A stretch of DNA of 64,000 nucleotides, taken from the NCBI RefSeq assembly GCF_014235765.1, contig NZ_JACMYH010000008.1, forward strand, positions 40,249 through 104,248, in the 5' to 3' direction. This document shows positions 28,177 through 36,584 of the stretch, piece after piece. The stretch comes from Pseudomonas baltica. Lineage in GTDB: Bacteria > Pseudomonadota > Gammaproteobacteria > Pseudomonadales > Pseudomonadaceae. The position numbers were made by a program, and so were the translations under genes. Under the pieces are notes generated by a model. The model did not search any database. It worked only from the letters and a program-made list of their open reading frames with translations, and was not told the DNA's origin. Positions within the stretch are counted from its first letter, which is position 1. Every line of letters starts with the position of its first letter.

Positions 28177-29181
28177 ATGAATGCCAAGACCACGCTGGTG
28201 ACACTGACGTACGGCGATCGCTTGTGTTACCTGGAAGCGCTGATCGAGCGTTCGCTGGCCTCTGCACACATCGAACGGGTGGTGGTGGTGAGCAACGCGT
28301 CGCGCGCCGACCTGAACTCGCTGCGCACGCAGTGGCCAACCCAGATCACCGTGATCGAGTTGCCCAGCAACACCGGTTCGGCCAATGGCTACAAGGTCGG
28401 TATCGAAGCGGCGCTGCAACTGGGCGCCGAATACCTCTGGCTGATGGACGACGACAATGCCCCCACCCTGGGCGCGGTCGAGACGCTGCACCAGCGGCTG
28501 CACGAGTGCGAGCGCATCGTGGGCGTGGACAAGGCGGCCGTGATCGGCTTCCGCCCCAACCACCAGGCCGACATCGCCTCCGGCGTGCCGCATCGCTATG
28601 CGATCCAGCTGCGCTCCAGCTGCTTCGGTTTTCATGTCGCGCAGTTGCCCTACAAGCTCTGGCGCCGTACGCCCTGGGGCAAGCCCGCCGGGCGCAAGGC
28701 AACCAGCAAGCCGCTGGTGCAATTGCCATTCACCACCTACGGCGGCCTGCTGGCGCACCGCAGCGTGTTCCAGAAGATCGGCCTGCCGCTCGAAGACCTG
28801 CTGCTGTATGCCGACGACACCGAGTACACCTGGCGCATCACCGCCAGTGGCGGGCAGATCTTTCTGGTGACCGAAGCGCTGCTCGACGACCTGGAAGAAT
28901 CGTGGAACGCCAAGGCGCGTACCAACAACATCTTCGAGAGTTTCCTGCTCGGCAACTCGGACCTGCGCGCCTACTACACCGCGCGCAACCAGGCCTGGTT
29001 CGACAAGCACGTGTGGGCCGGCTCGACCCCGCTGTACCGGCTCAATCGGTCGGTGTTTCTGCTGTTGCTGCGCTATTTCGCAAAAAGGAGCGGTTCGGAC
29101 CGACGCCTGGGCTTGCTCCAGCAAGCCATGCGTGACGGGGAATCGGGTCGTCTGGGCATTCACGAATCCTACCCACTATGA
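28177..29181 (+). CDS. Family 2 glycosyltransferase
   Basis: 334 aa. TTLVTLTYGDRLCYLEALI begins the GT-A domain; LWLMDDDNAP is the metal-binding DDD region and YADDTEYTWR a second acidic motif, an arrangement like GlfT2/rhamnosyl-type family 2 enzymes. A galactofuranosyl or rhamnosyl transfer is possible but not shown. It has GGAGAG upstream and overlaps the next gene by 4 bp. Confidence 0.88.
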   Translation: MNAKTTLVTLTYGDRLCYLEALIERSLASAHIERVVVVSNASRADLNSLRTQWPTQITVIELPSNTGSANGYKVGIEAALQLGAEYLWLMDDDNAPTLGAVETLHQRLHECERIVGVDKAAVIGFRPNHQADIASGVPHRYAIQLRSSCFGFHVAQLPYKLWRRTPWGKPAGRKATSKPLVQLPFTTYGGLLAHRSVFQKIGLPLEDLLLYADDTEYTWRITASGGQIFLVTEALLDDLEESWNAKARTNNIFESFLLGNSDLRAYYTARNQAWFDKHVWAGSTPLYRLNRSVFLLLLRYFAKRSGSDRRLGLLQQAMRDGESGRLGIHESYPL

Positions 29182-30416
29182 AGATACTGTTCCTGAGCAG
29201 CCTGTACTCGCCGCACATCGGCGGCGGTGCCGAAATCGTCCTGCAGCGCACCGTCGAGGGCATGCACCAGCGTGGCCACGAAGTGTGCGTGCTGAGCACC
29301 GGTCCCGATGCGGGCCTCAAGCATGAATACGTGAAAGGCGTGAAGGTCTATCGCGCCGGGCTGCTCAACACCTACTGGCACTTCAGCGAACAGCGCCCCG
29401 GCGCGCTGGCCCGGCTGGGCTGGCATCTACGAGACAAGTACAACATGGGCATGCGCACCTACCTGCGCGAAGTGCTGGCGGCCGAAAAAGTCGACCTGGT
29501 GGTGTGCCACAACCTCAGTGGCTGGTCGGTGTCGGCGTGGGATGAGATCTCCGCATCCGGCGTGCCGCTGGTGCAGGTGCTGCACGACATGTACCTGATG
29601 TGCCCGAGCAGCAACATGTTCAAGAAGAACGCCGCCTGCAAGACGCCGTGCACCCTGTGCAAGCACTTCCGCCAGGGCCATGCCGAGCGCTCGGCCCAGG
29701 TTGACGCAGTGGTTGGGGTCAGCCAGCACCTGCTGGGCAAGCTCACCGACGCGCGTTTCTTCCGCAATGCTTCGCAACAGGTGATCTACAACGCCAGCCC
29801 GAAAATCGACCATGCGCCATCGCGTTTCGCCCGCCTGGATCAGGCCGAGCCGCTGCGTTTCGGCTACCTGGGCACGCTGTCCGAACCCAAGGGCCTGCGC
29901 TGGTTGATCGATCAGTTCAAGCGGTTGCCGTTCAACGCCACCTTGCAGATCGCCGGGCGCGGGCAACTGGACTACGAGCAATTGCTCAAGCAGGAAGCCG
30001 GCGGCGAGAACATCCACTTCGTCGGTTACCAGTCGCCGGAAACCTTCTATCGGCAGATCGACGTGGCCATCGTGCCGTCGATCTGGAACGAGCCGTTCGG
30101 CCTGGTGGCGGTAGAAGCCTGCGCCCACTCGGTGCCGGTGATCGCCAGTGCCCGCGGCGGCTTGCCGGAGATCATCCAGGACGGCGTCAACGGCCTGCTG
30201 TGCAACCCCGACGAGCCGCAGACCCTGGGCCTGGCGATGCTGCAGTTGTACCGCGATCCCGAACTGCGCGAACGCCTGGCCGCCCAGGCACGTGACAGCG
30301 TCGAGCATCTGCTCGACCAGGAACGGATGCTCGACAGTTACCAACAGCTGTTCCTCGATGTTCTGCAAAGAAGAAATGTCCATCATGAAATCAGCCCTGT
30401 CACTCAGTCACTTTGA
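29178..30416 (+). CDS. Family 4 glycosyltransferase
   Basis: 412 aa GT-B enzyme. N-terminal acceptor domain begins MKILFLSSLYSPHIGGGAEI; the C-terminal donor domain has FGYLGTLSEPKGL and PSIWNEPFGLVAVEACAHSV, the EX7E retaining motif. An unusual cysteine-rich loop, CKTPCTLCKHF, lies near residues 155-165. It adds one sugar of the repeat unit; specificity unknown. Confidence 0.9.
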   Translation: MKILFLSSLYSPHIGGGAEIVLQRTVEGMHQRGHEVCVLSTGPDAGLKHEYVKGVKVYRAGLLNTYWHFSEQRPGALARLGWHLRDKYNMGMRTYLREVLAAEKVDLVVCHNLSGWSVSAWDEISASGVPLVQVLHDMYLMCPSSNMFKKNAACKTPCTLCKHFRQGHAERSAQVDAVVGVSQHLLGKLTDARFFRNASQQVIYNASPKIDHAPSRFARLDQAEPLRFGYLGTLSEPKGLRWLIDQFKRLPFNATLQIAGRGQLDYEQLLKQEAGGENIHFVGYQSPETFYRQIDVAIVPSIWNEPFGLVAVEACAHSVPVIASARGGLPEIIQDGVNGLLCNPDEPQTLGLAMLQLYRDPELRERLAAQARDSVEHLLDQERMLDSYQQLFLDVLQRRNVHHEISPVTQSL

Positions 30417-31710
30417 GGCGCCGGCAGCGCGACTTGCGGTGAACAAGTCGACGCTGGTGGTCTGGACCGCGATCGGCCTGCTGCTGGCCGAAACGTTTTC
30501 CGGCGCCTTGCGCTATTACTTCGACCAGGCCGGCATCTCGGCCCTGCTGTACTTGCCCAAAGTGCTGTGTGTGGTGCTGTTCGCGTTGGAACTGACCAGC
30601 TTCAAGGCGCACCGCCTGTTTTGGATAATGCTGCTGGGGCTGGTGCTGTCGGCCGGCCTTGGCCTGCTGCACGGCGCAGCGTTGGCCAACCCGCTGTTCA
30701 GCATCTTCGTGTACATCCCGCTGCTGTTCGGCCTGGTCTGCGGCGAGCATCTGGAGCAGCGCCGCGTGTTGCTGGGCTGGGCGGTCGGCCTGTGCCTGGC
30801 AGCGACCATCACCGGCGTGTACGTGGACAGCATGTTCTCGGTGCCGTGGAAGGGCTACAGCTACAACTTGGGCGACCAGGAGCTGACCGGCAACATGACC
30901 TGGGCAGCGGACGGCGTCGACCGGCCTGCGGGCTTCGCCCGGATGTCGACCACTGCGGCAACGCTGACCGCGATCTTCACCCTGTACCTGAGCGCTTTCA
31001 TGCGCTCCAGGGTGTTGATGCTGGGCCTGCTGGCGCTGGCCTTCGCGACCATTCTGGTGACCACCAACAAATCGACCGCCGCGGCGTTCCTGGTGACCCT
31101 GCTGGTGATGCCGCTGTACAACCAGCGCCTGCTCTGCCGCGTGTTGTTCGCGGTGCTGGTCGGTATCGGCGCCGCGCTGCCGCTGATCGGTTTGTGGACA
31201 CCGCTGGACCCGAGCCTGGCCGCCAGTGGCGCCGAAGGCAGCCTGGTATCGCTGTACGACCGCATGATCAACACCTGGCCGCGCCTGGCCGATGAAGTGT
31301 TGCGCCGCGACTGGAACTGGACCGGCGGCGGCTTCGGCATGGTCGGCAGTGCGGTGAACATGTTTCCGGTGGACAACGTCAAGTACCCGGCCGTCGCCGA
31401 CAGCCTGTTCATGTACCTGTGGGCCTGTTTCGGCCTCATGGGCCCGGTGCTGTATGCGCTGCTGCTGCCGCTGCTGATGACGCTGCGCAGCAAAAACAGC
31501 TGGATGGGCCGCGGGCTGCTGAGCATTTCCCTGTGCGTGGTGGTAGTGGGCTGGACGACCGATGTGCTCGAAGTGCCGGTCTGCGGACTTTTCCTGGGCA
31601 TGGCCGTGGCCCATGCCATGCGCCGCAAGGCCATGCCCAGCCATTGGCTGATTACCGAACGACGTCGCAGCAACCGTGATGATTACCCCGATGGCCTCCA
31701 ACTGACATGA
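30376..31710 (+). CDS. wzy: O-antigen/EPS polymerase, Wzy type
   Basis: 444 aa, about 10-12 membrane helices with a large periplasmic loop (about residues 290-370) that contains WNWTGGGFGMVGSAVN, in the position of the Wzy_C/WaaL-type catalytic loop. Wzy joins flipped repeat units into a chain. As usual for the family, sequence conservation is low, and the call rests on topology and position among wzx, wzc and glycosyltransferases. An ATG at 30385 is an equally possible start; both overlap the preceding gene. Stop overlaps the next start (ATGA). Confidence 0.8.
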   Translation: MSIMKSALSLSHFEAPAARLAVNKSTLVVWTAIGLLLAETFSGALRYYFDQAGISALLYLPKVLCVVLFALELTSFKAHRLFWIMLLGLVLSAGLGLLHGAALANPLFSIFVYIPLLFGLVCGEHLEQRRVLLGWAVGLCLAATITGVYVDSMFSVPWKGYSYNLGDQELTGNMTWAADGVDRPAGFARMSTTAATLTAIFTLYLSAFMRSRVLMLGLLALAFATILVTTNKSTAAAFLVTLLVMPLYNQRLLCRVLFAVLVGIGAALPLIGLWTPLDPSLAASGAEGSLVSLYDRMINTWPRLADEVLRRDWNWTGGGFGMVGSAVNMFPVDNVKYPAVADSLFMYLWACFGLMGPVLYALLLPLLMTLRSKNSWMGRGLLSISLCVVVVGWTTDVLEVPVCGLFLGMAVAHAMRRKAMPSHWLITERRRSNRDDYPDGLQLT

Positions 31711-33020
31711 ACCTTTCTATGCCCAGATTGCTGCAACGTTTGGTTTGGTTACTGCTGGGGTTGTTCACCCACGGGCATGCCAAGGCCGCCGACAATTTCA
31801 TCGTGGGTGTGGGTACCCACCTGCTCCACTCGACCGGGCCGGTGGCACGGCCGACCTTGCTCATGAAGGAAGCCGGCATCGTATCGGCACGCGATGACCT
31901 GTTCTGGTCCACGGTGGAGCTGGAGCCCAAGCGCTTGAATTTCCCACTGGGCTGGCAGCGTTATCTGCAGGCCCTGCGTGACCGCCAGATCGGCAACATG
32001 CTGATCCTGGGCTACGGCAACCAATGGTATGAACGCGACGCCAAGCCACGCAGCCCGTTCGTGCGCGATGCCTTCGCCAACTACGTGAACTTCGTCAGCC
32101 GACGCTTGCGCGGCCAGGTGGACTTCTACGAGATCTGGAACGAATGGGACCTGGAAGACCCGACCAGTGACGCCTTCAGCCGCGACTATGCCGCGCTGAT
32201 CAAGGAAACCAGCGAACTGTTGCGCAGCAACGATCCGAACGTGCGCCTGATAGCCGGTGCAGTCACTACCCAGGGCTTGCAGGAAGGTTTCGCCGACCGC
32301 CTGGTGGAGGCCGGGGTCATGGATGATCTGGATGGTTTGTCGCTGCATCCGTACGTGCACTGCCGCAAGGACCATGGCGGCAACACGCCGGAAAGCTGGA
32401 TCAAATGGCTCAGCGACATCTCCACTCGGCTCGACGCCCTGGCCCGGCGCCCGGTGCCCTTGTACCTCACGGAAATGAGCTGGCCCAGCGCCGACGAACC
32501 GTGCGGGGTCAGTGAAACCACCCAGGCGGCGTACCTGGCGCGCGGGTTCTTCCTGGCCCGCATCCATCCGGCCATCCAGGGCATGTGGTGGTACGACCTG
32601 TACAACGACGGGCGCGACCCCAAGGAGCGCGAGCACAACTTCGGCCTGCTGGACAACGATCTCAACCCCAAGCCGGCGTACACCACGCTCAAGGCCATTG
32701 CACCGTACCTGTCGCAATACAGCTACGACCCCAGGCACAGCGTGATCAGCGACTCCCTGTACCAGTTGCGCTTCGCCAAGGGCGACGAGCAGGTGCTGGT
32801 GATCTGGGCCGTGGGCCAATCGCGGCAGGTCAGGATCGAGTCGAGTGCATTGCTCAAGGGCGGTGCGCGCCTGGTCGACACCCGCCAGGCCGGCGTGGGC
32901 ATGCGCGAAAGCGAGAACCCGTGGGATTGCGGTGAGCACTACTGCACCACCGTGATAACCGCCTCCGAGTTTCCCAAGATCATCAGCCTGGGCAAGGCCA
33001 ATTGGTTGTTCACGCAGTAG
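31707..33020 (+). CDS. Secreted GH39-like glycoside hydrolase (PslG-like)
   Basis: 437 aa with an N-terminal signal peptide ending HAKA-A. The (beta/alpha)8 fold of clan GH-A is indicated by EIWNEWD (acid/base Glu146) and YLTEMSWP (nucleophile Glu256); C-terminal beta domain follows. Closest type I recognise is PslG of P. aeruginosa, a periplasmic endoglycosidase that trims polysaccharide during synthesis. A role in length control or freeing misplaced polymer from the periplasm is likely. Starts with a 4-bp overlap with wzy. Confidence 0.85.
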   Translation: MNLSMPRLLQRLVWLLLGLFTHGHAKAADNFIVGVGTHLLHSTGPVARPTLLMKEAGIVSARDDLFWSTVELEPKRLNFPLGWQRYLQALRDRQIGNMLILGYGNQWYERDAKPRSPFVRDAFANYVNFVSRRLRGQVDFYEIWNEWDLEDPTSDAFSRDYAALIKETSELLRSNDPNVRLIAGAVTTQGLQEGFADRLVEAGVMDDLDGLSLHPYVHCRKDHGGNTPESWIKWLSDISTRLDALARRPVPLYLTEMSWPSADEPCGVSETTQAAYLARGFFLARIHPAIQGMWWYDLYNDGRDPKEREHNFGLLDNDLNPKPAYTTLKAIAPYLSQYSYDPRHSVISDSLYQLRFAKGDEQVLVIWAVGQSRQVRIESSALLKGGARLVDTRQAGVGMRESENPWDCGEHYCTTVITASEFPKIISLGKANWLFTQ

Positions 33021-33135
33021 AAAACGCGATGCCCGCGGCAGTGGGCCTCAACCGCAGCGCATCGTGCGCCGCCATCGACCGCGCCTGTTGGACGCGGCAC
33101 TACCTCTAGCAAGCGCGTGAGCCAAGGATGTTCCG

Positions 33136-34248
33136 ATGATTGTCATCAATGCACGTTTTCTGACCCAGGAGCTACGCGGGGTGCAACGGTTCGCCGAGCA
33201 GACCTGCCTGGCGCTCAAGCGTCAACGTGACGACCTGGTGTTCGTCACCCCGCCGGGCGTGCGCATGCACGAAACCGCTCGGCTGCTGGATGCTCAGGTC
33301 GTGGGCACTCGTACCGGTCACCTGTGGGAACAACTCGACCTGCCGCGCTACCTGCGCAGCCAGGGCAATCCATTGCTGCTGTCGCTGTGCGCCACGGCGC
33401 CGCTGTTCTATGGCAACCAGATCGCCACGCACCACGACATCACCTACGTACGTCACCCACAAAGCTACACCTGGCAATTCCGCACGGCCTATCGCCTGAT
33501 GACGCCCCTGCTGCTCAAGCGCTTGAAGACCTTGATCACGGTCAGCCAGTTTTCCAAGCGCGAGATCGGCGAGTTCTACAACTTTGCGGCGCAGAAGATT
33601 CTCGTGGTGCCGAATGCCGTGGGTGAAGAGTTTCAGCCCGGCGAACCGCTGCAAGCCGGCGGCCCGCGTTATCTGTTGGCGGTGTCTTCGCCCAGCGCGC
33701 ACAAGAATTTCAGCCGCATGATCCAGGCGTTCCTGCAGCTCAAGGGTTTCGACCAGGTGGAGTTGCGCATCGTCGGCGGCGGCGGTGCAGTGTTCTCCGA
33801 CCCCGATCTGGAAGCCTTGGCCAAGCGCGATGCTCGGGTGCGCTTTCTCGGGCGCTTGAGCGACGCCGAGTTGATCGAGCAGTACCAGGGCGCAGCGGCC
33901 TTCGTGTTTCCTTCGCTGTATGAAGGCTTCGGCATTCCGCCACTCGAAGCGCAGGCCTGTGGCTGCCCGGTGCTGGCGGCCAATGCCGCCTCGATCCCCG
34001 AGGTGCTGCAGTCCAGTGCCTTGTACTTCGACCCGCTGGATGTCGAGCACATCAGCCGGGCCATGGCCCTGGCGTTGAACAGCCTGACCATTCGCCAGCA
34101 TTTACGCACCCTGGGTCTGCAGAACGTGGCGCGGTTCAGCTGGGATGCTTCGGCACGGCTGATCAGCGATCGCATCGACAGTGTCCAGGTACGGCGTCCA
34201 CGCGGTGCCACCCTGAACCAGCCGTCCAGCGGCAAGGAGCACTCATGA
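33136..34248 (+). CDS. Family 4 glycosyltransferase
   Basis: 370 aa GT-B enzyme. MIVINARFLTQELRGVQRFA is the acceptor domain start; YLLAVSSPSAHKNFSRMIQAF and FPSLYEGFGIPPLEAQACGC are donor-site motifs with the EX7E pair, as in mannosyl- or rhamnosyltransferases such as WbaZ/RfaB types. A 115-bp gap precedes it, the largest inside the cluster, with no clear promoter. Overlaps the acyltransferase start by 4 bp. Confidence 0.9.
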   Translation: MIVINARFLTQELRGVQRFAEQTCLALKRQRDDLVFVTPPGVRMHETARLLDAQVVGTRTGHLWEQLDLPRYLRSQGNPLLLSLCATAPLFYGNQIATHHDITYVRHPQSYTWQFRTAYRLMTPLLLKRLKTLITVSQFSKREIGEFYNFAAQKILVVPNAVGEEFQPGEPLQAGGPRYLLAVSSPSAHKNFSRMIQAFLQLKGFDQVELRIVGGGGAVFSDPDLEALAKRDARVRFLGRLSDAELIEQYQGAAAFVFPSLYEGFGIPPLEAQACGCPVLAANAASIPEVLQSSALYFDPLDVEHISRAMALALNSLTIRQHLRTLGLQNVARFSWDASARLISDRIDSVQVRRPRGATLNQPSSGKEHS

Positions 34249-35318
34249 CTCGCCTGGGGTATCTGGATGCCTTGCGCGGTATCGCCGCCTTGCTGGTGGT
34301 GGTCTGTCACCTGTGGCAGCCATTGCTGGGCCCCGGTGCGCTGCCGTACTTCTGGCTGGACATCGGCAAGCTTGGCGTCATCTGGTTCTTCCTGCTCAGC
34401 GGCGTGGTGATTCCGTTCAGCCTGCAACCGGGGCCGGGCGGCGCACGGCGCTTCATCGTCTCGCGGGTGCTGCGCCTGTACCCGGCCTACTGGCTGTCGC
34501 TGGCGCTGTACATCAGCATGCTGGCGCTGACCGGCGAAACCCTGCCGAGCTGGCAGCAGGTGGTCGCCAACCTGACCATGCTGCAGGCCGCCATGGGCGT
34601 CGAAGACGTGATGGGGCTGTACTGGACGCTGTTCATCGAGTGGCTGTTCTACGCCCTGTGCCTGGGCCTGATGCTGATCGGCCGACTGCGCAGCACCGGC
34701 TTTCGCGCCGCCTGCTCGCTGGCCCTGCTGGCCGCCGCAGTGGGCATGGGCCTGATGCGCATGCTGCTCGAACGCAAGCTGCCGGTGGCGCTGCCGTTGG
34801 GGCTGTCGCTGATGCTGTTCGGTTCGATCTGGCGCGACTGCCTGCTGGGCCAGGCCGATGCCCAGGTGCGCCGCTGCGTGAAGGGCCTGCTGCTGGCCTA
34901 TGCCGTGGCTCTGCCGCCGACTTTCTTCGCCGCCTACGGCTTCGATGCCGGCAATGGCGAGTACTGGTTCCGCTACTGCTTCACCTATCTGTTGGCCATC
35001 AGCAGCTTCATGTTGCTGACCCAGCGCATCCGCCTGCATCAACCGTTGTTGCTGTGGCTGGGCACCATCAGTTACTCGCTGTACCTGCTGCATCCGAGCA
35101 TGGAGCTGTTGTGCCGTTACCTGCTGGGCGTTCCCGGTCGTTCGTTGTCGGTGACATTGCTTGCCACCGCGCTGTCGTTGTTGGCTGCGCACGTGAGCTA
35201 TCGCTTCGTCGAACTGCCTTTCATCAAGTTGAGCAAACGACTCAACGCCCGTGCTCGTCCGAGCGCGCCCCTCATTCCCGAACTGCAGGTGCCCTATGAA
35301 AATAGCAATCGTCCATGA
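34245..35318 (+). CDS. Membrane acyltransferase (acyltransferase-3/OafA family)
   Basis: 357 aa, about 10 membrane helices. LDALRGIAALLVVVCHLWQP holds the conserved RG and catalytic His of the family, and FLLSGVVIPFSL and SYSLYLLHPSME are typical further helices. It likely O-acetylates (or otherwise acylates) the polysaccharide repeat unit. Overlaps the following gene by 23 bp. Confidence 0.9.
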   Translation: MTRLGYLDALRGIAALLVVVCHLWQPLLGPGALPYFWLDIGKLGVIWFFLLSGVVIPFSLQPGPGGARRFIVSRVLRLYPAYWLSLALYISMLALTGETLPSWQQVVANLTMLQAAMGVEDVMGLYWTLFIEWLFYALCLGLMLIGRLRSTGFRAACSLALLAAAVGMGLMRMLLERKLPVALPLGLSLMLFGSIWRDCLLGQADAQVRRCVKGLLLAYAVALPPTFFAAYGFDAGNGEYWFRYCFTYLLAISSFMLLTQRIRLHQPLLLWLGTISYSLYLLHPSMELLCRYLLGVPGRSLSVTLLATALSLLAAHVSYRFVELPFIKLSKRLNARARPSAPLIPELQVPYENSNRP

Positions 35319-36495
35319 TTGGCTCGTCACCTATGCCGGTGCCGAAAAGGTGCTGGCTTCGATGCTCAAGATCTGGCCCGACGCGGACCTGTTCTCGGTC
35401 ATCGACTTTCTCAGTGACGAAGACCGCAAGCACCTGGGGGGCAAGCGCGCCACCACGACCTTCATCCAGCGCCTGCCCAAGGCCCGCACGCGCTACCAGA
35501 AATACCTGCCGCTGATGCCCATGGCGATCGAGCAACTGGACCTGTCCGGCTACGACCTGATCCTGTCGAGCAGCCACGCGGTGGCCAAGGGTGTGCTCAC
35601 CGGGCCCAACCAGTTGCACATCAGCTACGTGCATTCGCCCATCCGCTATGCCTGGGACCTGCAGCACCAGTACCTGCGCGAAGCCAATCTGTTGGCCGGC
35701 CTGAAGAGCAAGGTGGCGCGGATGATCCTGCACTACATGCGCATGTGGGACCAGCGCACCGCCGCCGGTGTCGACGAGTTCATCAGCAACTCGCAGTTCA
35801 TTGGTCGACGCATCGACAAGGCCTATCGCCGTCCATCGACGGTGATCTACCCACCGGTGGACACCACCGGTTTCAACCTGCAGACCGAGAAGCAGGATTT
35901 CTATCTGACCGCCCAGCGCATGGTGCCGTACAAGAAAGTGCCAATGATGGTGGAAGCGTTCAGCGCCATGCCCGACAAACGCCTGATCGTCATCGGCGAC
36001 GGCCCGGAAATGGAAAAGTGCCGCGCCGTGTGCGGCCCCAACGTCACGCTGATGGGCTATCAGTCGTTCGAGGTATTGCGCGAGCACATGCAGAACGCCC
36101 GAGGCTTCGTCTTTGCCGCCGAAGAGGATTTCGGCATCAGCCCGGTCGAGGCCCAGGCCTGCGGTACGCCGGTGATTGCCTTCGGCCGTGGCGGCACCCT
36201 CGAAACCGTACGCGGGCTCAACGACGACAACCCCACCGGTGTGTTCTATTACCAGCAGACAGTGGCTGCCTTGACGGCCGCCATCGAAACGTTCGAAAGC
36301 CAGGCGTCGCGCTTCAATGCGCGCACCTGCCGCGAGAATGCCCTGCAGTTCGCGGAAAAGCGTTTCGAACGGGAAATGCGCCAGTTCGTCGAGCAGCGCT
36401 GGAACGAAGCACGCCTGGGTGACGCCTTCGACTGCAACCCGGTATTGGGCCTGGCCGACACCGGCCTGCTGCTCGCGGCGGCCCAGAAGCTCTAG
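35296..36495 (+). CDS. Family 4 glycosyltransferase (WbaZ-like)
   Basis: 399 aa. MKIAIVHDWLVTYAGAEKVL with SYVHSPIRYAWDL and the donor motif EEDFGISPVEAQACGTP are typical of WbaZ-type mannosyltransferases of colanic-acid and O-antigen pathways. The ATG at 35296 lies within the acyltransferase gene; a frame from 35251 would extend into it but the homology starts at MKIAIVHDW. Confidence 0.9.
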   Translation: MKIAIVHDWLVTYAGAEKVLASMLKIWPDADLFSVIDFLSDEDRKHLGGKRATTTFIQRLPKARTRYQKYLPLMPMAIEQLDLSGYDLILSSSHAVAKGVLTGPNQLHISYVHSPIRYAWDLQHQYLREANLLAGLKSKVARMILHYMRMWDQRTAAGVDEFISNSQFIGRRIDKAYRRPSTVIYPPVDTTGFNLQTEKQDFYLTAQRMVPYKKVPMMVEAFSAMPDKRLIVIGDGPEMEKCRAVCGPNVTLMGYQSFEVLREHMQNARGFVFAAEEDFGISPVEAQACGTPVIAFGRGGTLETVRGLNDDNPTGVFYYQQTVAALTAAIETFESQASRFNARTCRENALQFAEKRFEREMRQFVEQRWNEARLGDAFDCNPVLGLADTGLLLAAAQKL

Positions 36496-36584
36496 GCCGC
36501 GCAGGAACATGTTGTACCGCCACACCGCTGTTCTGAACCTCCCAAATACCGTGCGAGAAGTCTGATTCTCCAAGGAAGATTGCA

